From JABFRJ01 sp963847145 (GTDB taxonomy: Bacteria; Pseudomonadota; Alphaproteobacteria; Rhizobiales; Hyphomicrobiaceae), in the NCBI GenBank assembly GCA_963847145.1, contig CAWJYN010000003.1, positions 1,302,001 to 1,366,000 of the forward strand: a stretch of 64,000 nucleotides of DNA. The letters are read 5' to 3'. Below, one piece after another: positions 44,785 to 52,176 of the stretch. How positions within the stretch are numbered: position 1 is the first letter of the stretch; the number at the start of each line of letters is the position of its first letter. The notes beneath the pieces are model-generated. The model was not told the origin of the DNA and ran no database searches. It was given only the letters and a program-made list of their open reading frames with translations. Made by a program: the position numbers and the translations under genes.

Positions 44785-45467
44785 ATGACGGGCACTAGCG
44801 GAGTAGTTGGGTCGGTGGCGGCGCTGGGTGAGGTGCGGGCGCGGATCGAGGTGGCGGCGCGGGAGGCGGGGCGCGTGGCTGGTGATGTGACGCTGGTTGC
44901 GGTGTCGAAGACGTTTGAGGCAGACGCGATCCGGCCGGTGCTGCTGGCCGGGCAGCGGGTGTTTGGTGAGAACCGGGTGCAGGAGGCGAAGGGAAAGTGG
45001 CCAGCGCTTGCGCGCGGAGTTTCCCGATGTGGTGTTGCATCTGATCGGGCCGCTGCAGTCGAACAAGGCGGCGGAGGCGGTGGCGTTGTTTGACGTGATC
45101 GAGACGATCGACCGGGCGAAGATTGCGACGGCGGTGAAGGCGGAGATGGACAAGCAGGGGCGGCAGCTGCAGCTTTATGTTCAGGTCAATACGGGGGAGG
45201 AGCCGCAGAAGGCGGGTGTGTTGCCGAAGGAGGCTGTTCACGTTCGTGCGCTGGTGCCGCGACGAGGTGGGGTTGGAGATTGCCGGGCTGATGTGCATCC
45301 CGCCGGCCGACGATATGCCGGCGCCGCATTTTGCTTTTTTGAAGAAGCTGGCGGGGGAGGCGGGGGTTGAGGGGCTGAGTATGGGGATGAGCGGGGATTT
45401 TGAGTGCGCGGTGGGGCTGGGGGCGACGTGTGTGCGGGTGGGGAGTGCGATTTTTGGGGGGCGGTGA
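44785..45467 (+). CDS. YggS-family pyridoxal phosphate-binding protein, frameshifted as read
   Basis: About 227 aa. PLP homeostasis protein with the alanine racemase-like barrel. The 5' part (ATG 44785) has VTLVAVSKTFEADAIRPVL with the PLP lysine (VSKT) and FGENRVQEAKGKWP. The frame shifts at about 45003-45010 to AEFPDVVLHLIGPLQSNKAAEAV ... YVQVNTGEEPQKAGVLP, and again near 45250-45260 to EVGLEIAGLMCIPP ... LSMGMSGDFECAVGLGATCVRVGSAIFGGR. All family signatures are present in order, so the two shifts are probably errors, as in neighbouring leuS. It is divergent from leuS. Confidence 0.82.
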
Positions 45468-45650
45468 CAAGGTTCGATGTCCGTTTTCCTTCAAATCTCG
45501 TTGCGAGCAGAGCGCGTCGGAGTTGACGTCGCGATGGGCCAATCTCTGCCGCTGCAATTGCAGCGACCATCCGGCTTGCACCGCTCGTGCTCAACGAAGT
45601 ACGATACGATACATGATGCACTTCATGCGCGCCAGGAGAGGTGACGAACA

Positions 45651-46295
45651 ATGAGGAAGCTGCTTTACTCTAATGGATCGCCGTTCGCTCGGCGTGTCAG
45701 GATTGTCCTTTTTGAGAAACAATTGCCGTACGAAGCCGATGTAAACGACGCGCTCCGGCCAATCGACGAAATCAAAGCGCACAATCCCGCGCTGCAGGTG
45801 CCAGTTCTATATGATCAAGGGCACCAACTCTTCGATTCGAATCTCATTCTTCAATATCTTTTCGCGACGTATCCAACGCCTTTGCATGACGGTGTCGGCG
45901 TGCCCCTTGCCCCGACCGTTACCCGGGCAGATCAGCATTGGGGCGATAGCCTTACATTGAAGTCGATCGAGGCGGCTGCAGATGCATTGGTCAACGTGCG
46001 TCTGATGGACGGAGCCAATCGGGACAGTGTTCCCTTCATCGGCAGGCAGATAACACGGATTGAAACGTGCCTAGACTGGCTGGATCAGCGATGTACCAAC
46101 GAGGGATTTTGGCCCGGTACATTTTCAGTGATGGACATCAATTTGATGTGTCCGTTGCTCTACGGCGAGCGTCGTGGAGTGTTCAATTTTCGAGGCGGAC
46201 GTTGGCCAAGCGTGACGAATATGATTGACCATTGGCAGAGCCGACCATCTGTCGCAGCGACACCGCTCAACGATCTGCCTCGAGTTGTGTCGTAG
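45651..46295 (+). CDS. Glutathione S-transferase family protein
   Basis: 214 aa, ATG at 45651 with AGGAGAGG upstream. The thioredoxin-like N-terminal domain begins KLLYSNGSPFARRVRIVLFEK and continues to HNPALQVPVLYDQGHQLFDSNLILQYLF, where QVPVL (cis-Pro) and FDSN are the glutathione-binding positions. The helical C-terminal domain follows (FIGRQITRIETCLDWLDQRC ... SVMDINLMCPLLYGERR). The catalytic residue near Ser9 fits a serine-type GST. Substrate unknown. It stands alone. Confidence 0.82.
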   Translation: MRKLLYSNGSPFARRVRIVLFEKQLPYEADVNDALRPIDEIKAHNPALQVPVLYDQGHQLFDSNLILQYLFATYPTPLHDGVGVPLAPTVTRADQHWGDSLTLKSIEAAADALVNVRLMDGANRDSVPFIGRQITRIETCLDWLDQRCTNEGFWPGTFSVMDINLMCPLLYGERRGVFNFRGGRWPSVTNMIDHWQSRPSVAATPLNDLPRVVS

Positions 46296-46473
46296 CGCGC
46301 GGCCATTGGCCCTGGCGTCACAAACTCCTTTCAAGACTATGCCAACGAAGAGTGTGAGCACAGGGAACCAGGTCTGTGAAGGAACGCCCAGCGACGTATT
46401 CGACCGACTTCGCTGTTGAAAGGCATGCGCGGCCAATAGTGGGCTTCGCGCGTCGCAATTTGCGCGGGCCAGG

Positions 46474-46584
46474 GCGGATAAGCTGAGCGTAATCCGCAGC
46501 AACGGGTGGGGTTGTGCGATGGTTGTGGAGACGTTGGAGCTTGTGGGGGCGGATTACGGCGCGGAACGAGCGCCTAATCTGCCC
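46474..46584. repeat. Two adjacent REP-like palindromes, GCGGAT family
   Basis: First: GCGGAT (46474-46479) with ATCCGC (46492-46497). Second: GGGCGGATTA (46547-46556) with TAATCTGCCC (46575-46584), one mismatch. Both share the GGCGGATTA-type arm, so they belong to one family. Confidence 0.65.
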
Positions 46585-46653
46585 GGGTCGCAGCCAATCC
46601 CCTCCAGCCGCCGATCGGCGGCTGAGAGCGGAGCACGGATGGCGCCGCCGCGG

Positions 46654-46750
46654 GGGCTTGCACCCGCTCAGCTGGTCAGGGCTTGCACCTGCTGGCTAGT
46701 CCGGACTTTCACCCGCGTGTTAGTCCGGGCTTTCACCGTCGGGCTCGTGA
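46654..46750. repeat. Degenerate tandem repeat, about four units of 23-25 bp
   Basis: Units starting GGGCTTGCACC (46654), GGGCTTGCACC (46679), CGGACTTTCACCC (46702) and CGGGCTTTCACC (46726) share the core GGCTTNCACC followed by CTGGTCA/CTAGTC/TTAGTC-like ends. Too divergent and too short-spaced to be a CRISPR. Confidence 0.6.
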
Positions 46751-47253
46751 CCGCTTTCAGGCCCTTAAGTTTGTCACCGCGTCTGGGATCGACCGGCGCA
46801 TGGTACAGGCGGGTTCCACCCGTGCTCCTGTCTCATACGCCGGTTCACCATCCAGCGAGATAATGGTGAGACCTGCGGCCGGTTCAGAGCCTCCGCTGCA
46901 CGAGGCCTCGGGCAGCATCCGCTCCGATCAGGATTGAGATGATAATGTGCAATCTGCGGTGCAATTTCAACACCTTGCTGCGGGAGTGGTGAACGGCGCC
47001 ACCGCGATTGGATGTGCGACCTTCTGGGTCCTGCGGACGCGCTCGACACGGTCTCGGCGTGGTGGCGTGGCCTGTTTGATGGCCAAGCAAGCGTGTGGAT
47101 TGGTGGCGCGGACAATCCCCAGGTTTCGTCGATGCGAGGGCTAATGAGGGTGGTGGGCAGTGCTAGCCTGGACGGAGTGATTCTGTTTGGCTGCACTTGT
47201 TTTGCGTTTCGGCAGTTTCGCCGGCGCGGCTCGTCAAGACAAGGATGCGAAAA

Positions 47254-48184
47254 ATGGCAGACGGCAGCCAGGCGCGGCAGTTCGCGACTGATCAAGCGGC
47301 AGCGGACGCGGCGCGGGAAGCGCGCGGAGAAGCGCCGGCCAAAGCGATTGCTGCGGGCAAGACTGCAGCGGCGGAGGCCAAGGCGGCCAAAGGTTTGCCA
47401 GCGCACGCGAGCCGTCAGGTGAAGGCCGGCAAAGACTTTCACGAATTTAACGTCGATGTGTGGATCACGAATTTGAATTCGGTGGAGTTCGGATTCTGGA
47501 AACGGGACCGCAACAAAGGCAAGTCGCGCCAGTTCACGTCGGACATGGATATCTTCGCGGAAGTGACCGAGAACGGTGAGCGCACCGGCTTGCTCGGCTA
47601 TCGCGAGGAGCTGTGGAAGCAGAAAACCGGCATGGACAAGCGGCTGGTGTTCAAGCTGTTCAACGAGAGCCTCGAACTGGCGCGCGACGATGGACCTGAT
47701 GCTGGCGCGCTCGCTGCAGCTGACGTTCGGCGCGAAAGGTGAGCCGGTGATCGCGTTTTCGGCGAACCTCAATGACCATGAGTTCATGGTCTACATCGAG
47801 CGCAGTGCACACAAATATCCGCTGATACCGGAGAACTGGTCGTTCACGATCCTCGATGATGGTGTGCCGCAGTTCTACCGCTTGCGCCGCGATTTCTTTG
47901 ATATCGCGGGCGACTACACGCTTTACAATCAGGCCAATGACAGGATTGGACGCGTGACGGGGCGCCTGCTGTCGTTTGGCAAATGGAATGGGCGGATCAA
48001 GCGCGAGTTTGCTGACAAACGGCTGGTGATGGTGCTGCAGCTGTTCTGCGGGATGATCGCGTTCAATCGCGGGCTGCGCAGCCATATCAAGACGCTGACG
48101 CGGGATATTCAGGACGGCAAGATCAAGCCGAAGATCGAGAAGCAGGAAGCGGATCTGTATATGAATCCGCGGCGGGTGCGGTGA
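47254..48184 (+). CDS. LURP-one/scramblase-like hypothetical protein, frameshifted as read
   Basis: About 309 aa. ATG at 47254 has AAGGA 8-12 nt upstream. The N-terminus is Ala-rich and helical (FATDQAAADAAREARGEAPAKAIAAGKTAAAEAKAAKG), then FHEFNVDVWITNLNSVEFGFWKRDRNKGKSRQFTSDMDIFAEVTENGE. At about 47685-47692 the frame changes, and LARSLQLTFGAKGEPVIAFSANLNDHEFMVYIER ... YRLRRDFFDIAGDYTLYNQANDRIGRVTG follows to the stop at 48184. The phrase around DIAGDYTLYNQANDRIGRVTG resembles the tubby/LURP-one fold, but this is a loose match. It ends 4 nt before a perfect palindrome. Confidence 0.6.
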
Positions 48185-48188
48185 ATGA

Positions 48189-48228
48189 CGTAGGTTGGGT
48201 CAAGCGTTTCAGCGCGACCCAACCTACG
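48189..48228. repeat. REP-like palindrome, GTAGGTTGGGTC family
   Basis: CGTAGGTTGGGTC (48189-48201) and GACCCAACCTACG (48216-48228) are perfect 13-bp inverted repeats with a 14-nt loop (AAGCGTTTCAGCGC). It lies between convergent genes and could also end transcription both ways. Elements of this form are common in proteobacterial intergenic DNA. Confidence 0.8.
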
Positions 48229-48240
48229 AATTCAGGCCCG

Positions 48241-49509
48241 TCAGGTAGACGTTGGTGACTTGGTGAGGTTGCGAGCGGGCTCGATTGGTTGATGGCCGAC
48301 GAGCCCGTTTGGCGTTAGGTGGGTAAAGACGCCGGTCTTGAGGCCGGCGAGGGTGCGGACCATCTCGCGGCGGAAATAGGGGACGCGCGCCATGGGCGCA
48401 AACGCGGCGTCCCGGAGGGTGGCTGCGAGGCGGCTATCGGATTGGAAGAACGGCGTCAGCCAGCGGCTGGCGTAGGCGTAAAAGCGCGTGTGGTCGCGGC
48501 GGGCTTTGGCGTAGGCGGCCAGTGCATCGGCGATCACAGGATGCTCGGCAAGGCAGTCGGACAAGACGACGGCGTCGATGAGAGCGAGATTGGCACCTTG
48601 GCCCAATTGCGGGCTAGCGGCGCGGGCGCTGTCGCCGACGAAGGCGAGGCGTTCGGCGCAAGGGGCTTTGAGCCAGACGTCGGCGTAGCTGGCGGGCGCG
48701 AGGTCAGTGTGGGATTTGAATTGGCGCACAATGGGTTCGGCTGCCGGCCAGAGGGCTGCGACTTCGGCTTGCCAAGTGTCGAAGGACAGAGCGCGCCAGG
48801 TCGCGAGATCGGCGGTTTTCAGGCTCCAGAAGAAGGCGGCGAGCGGCTGCGGGTTGCCGGGCAAGCGGCCGATCGGCAGAATGCCGACCATTGTGTGAGC
48901 AGCCTCGTAGCGCTGGGCCAGCAGGTCGTCGTCGGGCCAAGCGGGCGGCAGCTCGACAACGCCCCAAACGGCACCGTATTTGTAAGGCCGGTTGAGTGTG
49001 ATTTGGGCGTGATCGCGGCGGAGGGTTGAGTGCAAGCCCGTTGCGTCGACGACGAGATCGAAGGCGCCGCGGTCGTGGCCGTTGGCATCGGCGAGGACAC
49101 GTTTGCGATCGGCGATGGTGCTGGTTGTGATGCCGGCGTTGGTGGTGACGGCGATCTGGCGGCGCTGGCGCTGCTGGTCGAGGATATGGAAGAGCGCGCC
49201 GCGGTGGATGCCAAGACCGAACGTGCCGTCGCCGATGACGCGGTAGTCGATGTCGAAGATGGTGCGGCCGGCGCGGGTTTTGCCTTGGATGCCGGAGAGC
49301 GGCTGGCCGAGTGCGAGCGCATCGGCGAGGAGGCCTACGCGTGCGAGAGCGGCCTGTCCGGTTGGCTGAAGCATGAGGCCGGAGCCGATGGCGCGCGGTG
49401 CTTCGACTTTTTCAAACAGCGAGACTTGATGGCCGCGTGCTTCCAGGGCGATGGCGGTGGCGAGGCCGCCAATTCCTGCACCACAGACGGCGATTGAATG
49501 CGTGCGCAT
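48241..49509 (-). CDS. FAD-dependent monooxygenase (PHBH/salicylate hydroxylase fold)
   Basis: 422 aa. The ADP-binding motif is CGAGIGGLATAIALEARG (9-26), followed by the DG-type motif FDLVVDATGLHSTLR and the GD motif LAFVGDSARAASPQLGQGANLALIDA that contacts the FAD ribityl chain. SGLMLQPTGQAALARVGL is typical of group A flavin hydroxylases. NAD(P)H-dependent hydroxylation of an aromatic or similar substrate is expected; which one is unknown. It is divergent from the DUF1304 gene and shows no operon partner. Confidence 0.85.
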   Translation of the reverse strand: MRTHSIAVCGAGIGGLATAIALEARGHQVSLFEKVEAPRAIGSGLMLQPTGQAALARVGLLADALALGQPLSGIQGKTRAGRTIFDIDYRVIGDGTFGLGIHRGALFHILDQQRQRRQIAVTTNAGITTSTIADRKRVLADANGHDRGAFDLVVDATGLHSTLRRDHAQITLNRPYKYGAVWGVVELPPAWPDDDLLAQRYEAAHTMVGILPIGRLPGNPQPLAAFFWSLKTADLATWRALSFDTWQAEVAALWPAAEPIVRQFKSHTDLAPASYADVWLKAPCAERLAFVGDSARAASPQLGQGANLALIDAVVLSDCLAEHPVIADALAAYAKARRDHTRFYAYASRWLTPFFQSDSRLAATLRDAAFAPMARVPYFRREMVRTLAGLKTGVFTHLTPNGLVGHQPIEPARNLTKSPTST

Positions 49510-49677
49510 GAGGGTTGGTGGCCCGGTTGACGATTATGTGCGTGGGCCGCTGTTCCCATTGGATGGAACAGCGCGAGGCGTGTGGGCTCCTGGTTTTTTG
49601 TTGCAAGGCACGTCAGAAACGGCTCCCAATCCCGTCAGGCGTTTGTTGGTTGGCAGGATAAAGATCGGGAGGTGCAG

Positions 49678-50034
49678 ATGAAGATTGTTGCAGGCCTTTT
49701 GACGGCATTTGTTGCGCTGGAGCACTTCGGGTTCATGGTGCTGGAAATGTTCCTCTGGCGCACGCCGTACGCCATGAAAGCGTTTGGGACGACGCCAGCG
49801 ACGGCGGAAACGACGGCGGTGCTGGCAGCGAACATCGGCCTCTACAATGGCTTTCTGGCGGCCGGTTTGGTGTGGTCGCTGATTGCGAAAAAGACAGACG
49901 TGGCGGTGTTTTTCCTTGGATGTGTGCTGGTTGCGGGCCTCTATGGTGGCGCGACAGCCAATCCGCGCATCTTTATGGTGCAGGCGCTGCCGGCGGGGTT
50001 GGCGTTGGCTGCGACGCTGGTCAGACGCCGGTAA
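49678..50034 (+). CDS. DUF1304 small membrane protein
   Basis: 118 aa with about four helices. ATG 49678 with GGGAGGTG upstream. The family motif ALEHFGFMVLEMFLW and then NIGLYNGFLAAGLVWSL and FFLGCVLVAGLYGGATAN are intact. Function unknown; often near redox genes, and here next to a flavin monooxygenase in divergent orientation. The first GGGTCAGAC palindrome arm begins 24 nt after its stop. Confidence 0.82.
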   Translation: MKIVAGLLTAFVALEHFGFMVLEMFLWRTPYAMKAFGTTPATAETTAVLAANIGLYNGFLAAGLVWSLIAKKTDVAVFFLGCVLVAGLYGGATANPRIFMVQALPAGLALAATLVRRR

Positions 50035-50057
50035 AGGTTGAGCGATTGGTTGCAATG

Positions 50058-50081
50058 GGGTCAGACGCGGGTGTCTGACCC
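50058..50081. repeat. REP-like palindrome, GGGTCAGAC family, copy 2
   Basis: GGGTCAGAC (50058-50066) and GTCTGACCC (50073-50081), perfect 9-bp arms with a 6-nt loop, between convergent DUF1304 and monooxygenase genes. It shares the GGGTCAGAC/GTCTGACCC core with the copy before mnmE. Confidence 0.75.
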
Positions 50082-50103
50082 GACATCTGCTGTCCCGACG
50101 TTG

Positions 50104-50412
50104 CTAGGCCGGCGAGAGAATGTGGATCACGCGATTGGCGATCTGGTCTTTTACTTTGGCTGCATAGGCGGCCATGTGGGGCGCGGCGGCGTGGGCTGCG
50201 AGATCCGCCGGGGTGGTCCACTTTTCGACGACCATGAAGGTGTCGGGGCCGAGCTGGGTTTGCATTTTGCCCATGTTCGGTGTGTCGATCACGGGCACGT
50301 ACTCGATGCAGCCCTTTTCGGCGTGGACGGCGGGTACGTTGGCGCGGAACGCTGCGAGGACCGCTTCGCGCTGGCCGGGCTTGGTGGTGATGATGGCGAT
50401 GACGTGGATCAT
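50104..50412 (-). CDS. Putative quinol/antibiotic monooxygenase (ABM domain, YgiN-like)
   Basis: 102 aa. A single ferredoxin-like ABM domain: IHVIAIITTKPGQREAVLAAFRANVPAVHAEKGCIEYVPV and DTFMVVEKWTTPADLAAHAAAPHMAAYAAKV. The EKWTTPADLAAHAAAPH phrase is the family signature. Members oxidise quinols or act in aromatic or redox metabolism without cofactor. It lies downstream of the cupin gene on the same strand (39 bp) and may be in one unit with it. Confidence 0.82.
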   Translation of the reverse strand: MIHVIAIITTKPGQREAVLAAFRANVPAVHAEKGCIEYVPVIDTPNMGKMQTQLGPDTFMVVEKWTTPADLAAHAAAPHMAAYAAKVKDQIANRVIHILSPA

Positions 50413-50451
50413 GGGTGGTGTCCCGTTGACGGTGAATGCTGATGGCGCGTG

Positions 50452-50859
50452 TCAGGCGGTGGGTGATGTGGCATAATCCGTGTCAGACACATGCTCAAGC
50501 CAGACGACGGCGGTGCCGTCGAGGGCTTCCTGCATTGCGAGGTGGACCATGCCGGTGCCAGGGGCGGCACCGTGCCAATGCTTCTCGCCCGGCGGGATCC
50601 AAATCGTATCGCCGGGGCGCAGGGTGCGGACGGGGCCCCCCCATGTCTGAGCGCGGCCGACGCCGGCCATGACGTAAAGCGTCTGGCCGAGCGGATGGGT
50701 GTGCCAGGCAGTGCGTGCGCCAGGTTCGAAGCTGACGCGATTGACGCGCAGCCGAGCCGGTGCCGGGGCCTCGACAACGGGGTCTTGCCAGACGGTGCCG
50801 GTGAACCATTCGGCCGGGCCGCGGCGGGTCGGCAATTTATCGGCTGGGTTGATGTCCAT
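50452..50859 (-). CDS. Small cupin-domain protein
   Basis: 135 aa. ATG at 50859 gives a compact single-domain cupin. Motif 1 is GARTAWHTHPLGQTLYVMAG (two histidines and a glutamine where many have Glu) and motif 2 is PGDTIWIPPGEKHWHGAAP. The metal ligands are mostly present, so a metal-dependent sugar- or aromatic-modifying or sensing role is possible. Similar proteins are found next to carboxymuconolactone decarboxylase and quinol monooxygenase genes; the latter adjoins it here. Confidence 0.78.
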   Translation of the reverse strand: MDINPADKLPTRRGPAEWFTGTVWQDPVVEAPAPARLRVNRVSFEPGARTAWHTHPLGQTLYVMAGVGRAQTWGGPVRTLRPGDTIWIPPGEKHWHGAAPGTGMVHLAMQEALDGTAVVWLEHVSDTDYATSPTA

Positions 50860-51040
50860 GTGCGCGGCTCCACAGGTTGTAAATCTCGGCTGTGCATGGA
50901 GACATACCTGTGCTGCCTTGTCGACCTGCGGCGGGTGCCGTTGAACACTGCGTGATGTGCAGTGGTTCGGCGTTGTCAGGTGAAGCGCGTGCGCCCTACA
51001 AGCGTGCAGCCTTAAATGCGAGAACCAAAGGACAACAGTG

Positions 51041-51718
51041 ATGCTCAAGTTTTACTTCAACGGGTCACCGAACCCGACCAAGATTGCGCTGTTTCTGGAG
51101 GAGGCGGGATTGCCTTTTGAGGCGATGCCGGTGGATACGCGCAAAGGCGAGCAGTTCACACCGGCGTTCACGGCGATCAATCCGAACCAGAAAGTGCCGG
51201 TGATTGTCGATGGTGACGCGACGTTGACCGATAGCAACGCCATCTTGCTGTATCTGGGCGAGAAGACCGGCAAGTTCATGCCGGAGAATACGCCGGCGAA
51301 GCGCGCCGAGCTACTGTCGACGCTGATGTTCGTGGCGACCGGTGTGGGGCCTTATGCAGGTCAAGCGGTGCACTTCAAGCATTTCGCGCCGACGCCACAG
51401 CCTTATTCGCTGGAGCGTTATCAGTACGAGGCCAACCGGCATTTCGGCATTCTGGATGCGCGGCTGAAAACGCAGCCGTACATGGTGGGGAAAACCTATA
51501 CGATTGCCGACATGTCGGTGTGGGGCTGGGCGCGGATGCTGCCGTTTGTGCTGGGTGATGACGGCTGGGCAAAGTATCCGAATTTGAAGCGTTTGCACGA
51601 CGAGATCTCGGCACGGCCAGCGGCGCAGAAGGCTGTTACGCTGAAGGACCGGCATCCATTCAAGACGGAGATGGATGCAGAAGCACGGGCCAATATGTTC
51701 AAGCACATCAAGGCATAA
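51041..51718 (+). CDS. Glutathione S-transferase family protein (YghU/GstB-like)
   Basis: 225 aa. The ATG at 51041 lies just after a GTG at 51038, with AAAGGA upstream. N-terminal domain FYFNGSPNPTKIALFLEEAGLPFEAMPVD ... NPNQKVPVIVDGDATLTDSNAILLYLGEKTG carries the cis-Pro (KVPVI) and Asp-Ser glutathione contacts. The C-terminal domain has FGILDARLKTQPYMVGKTYTIADMSVWGWAR. The catalytic Asn/Ser near GSPNPTK is typical of nu-class enzymes. The stop is 4 nt before the thioesterase start, so the two are surely co-transcribed. Confidence 0.85.
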   Translation: MLKFYFNGSPNPTKIALFLEEAGLPFEAMPVDTRKGEQFTPAFTAINPNQKVPVIVDGDATLTDSNAILLYLGEKTGKFMPENTPAKRAELLSTLMFVATGVGPYAGQAVHFKHFAPTPQPYSLERYQYEANRHFGILDARLKTQPYMVGKTYTIADMSVWGWARMLPFVLGDDGWAKYPNLKRLHDEISARPAAQKAVTLKDRHPFKTEMDAEARANMFKHIKA

Positions 51719-51722
51719 ATCG

Positions 51723-52136
51723 ATGGCAAAGGTTCCCACGGATTTCGTTTTACACACGCGTTCGAGTGCGGTGACGAAGCCGTGGGAGCCAATCTATGCA
51801 GGCCAGCGCGAGGGATCGTTCAGGCTGGGACTGTTGATTGCCGAGGCGCACTGTAACTCGCGGCACTTCCTGCACGGCGGGGTGATCGCGGCGCTGAGCG
51901 ACAACGCGATGGGCCTAACAATTGCGCAAGTGTCAGGGCGTGCCGGCAGCGTGGTGACGACGGCGCTGTCGCTTGATTATTTTGGGTCGGGCGCGATTGG
52001 CCAATGGCTCGAGATCGTGCCGCGCATGGTGAGTGCTGGGAAGAACTCTGGGATCGTCGATGCCTTGGTGATGGCGGACGGTGTGGCGATCGCGCGGGCG
52101 AACGCTTCGTTCCGGCTGTTAGCGCCGAAGTCGTAA
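51723..52136 (+). CDS. PaaI-family hotdog thioesterase
   Basis: 137 aa hotdog-fold acyl-CoA thioesterase. HFLHGGVIAALSDNAMGLTIAQ contains the family HGG and the catalytic Asp/Glu-type position; DYFGSGAIGQWLEIVPRMVSAGKNSGIVDALVMADG follows. It should hydrolyse an aromatic or short acyl-CoA. It starts 4 nt after the GST stop codon, suggesting a joint role, for example in detoxifying an acyl-CoA or quinone intermediate. Confidence 0.82.
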   Translation: MAKVPTDFVLHTRSSAVTKPWEPIYAGQREGSFRLGLLIAEAHCNSRHFLHGGVIAALSDNAMGLTIAQVSGRAGSVVTTALSLDYFGSGAIGQWLEIVPRMVSAGKNSGIVDALVMADGVAIARANASFRLLAPKS

Positions 52137-52176
52137 GGTGTTTGACCTCCAGCGATATGTTGCTTAAGTGCCGGTC

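Larger units (their letters stand above)
46296..47253. other. 958-bp stretch with no convincing gene
   Basis: I find no ORF with recognisable protein features on either strand. It contains two GCGGAT-type palindromes (46474-46584) and a degenerate array of about 24-bp repeats (46654-46750). It could be a decayed gene or an accumulation of small repetitive elements. Confidence 0.55.

Noticed and set aside
46654..46750. Tandem repeats considered as a CRISPR array
   Set aside because: Units are degenerate, directly abutting without unique spacers, and there are no cas genes.
46774..47787. 337-residue minus frame over the gene-free stretch
   Set aside because: Runs antisense into the 47254 gene, is Arg-rich and shows no domain.
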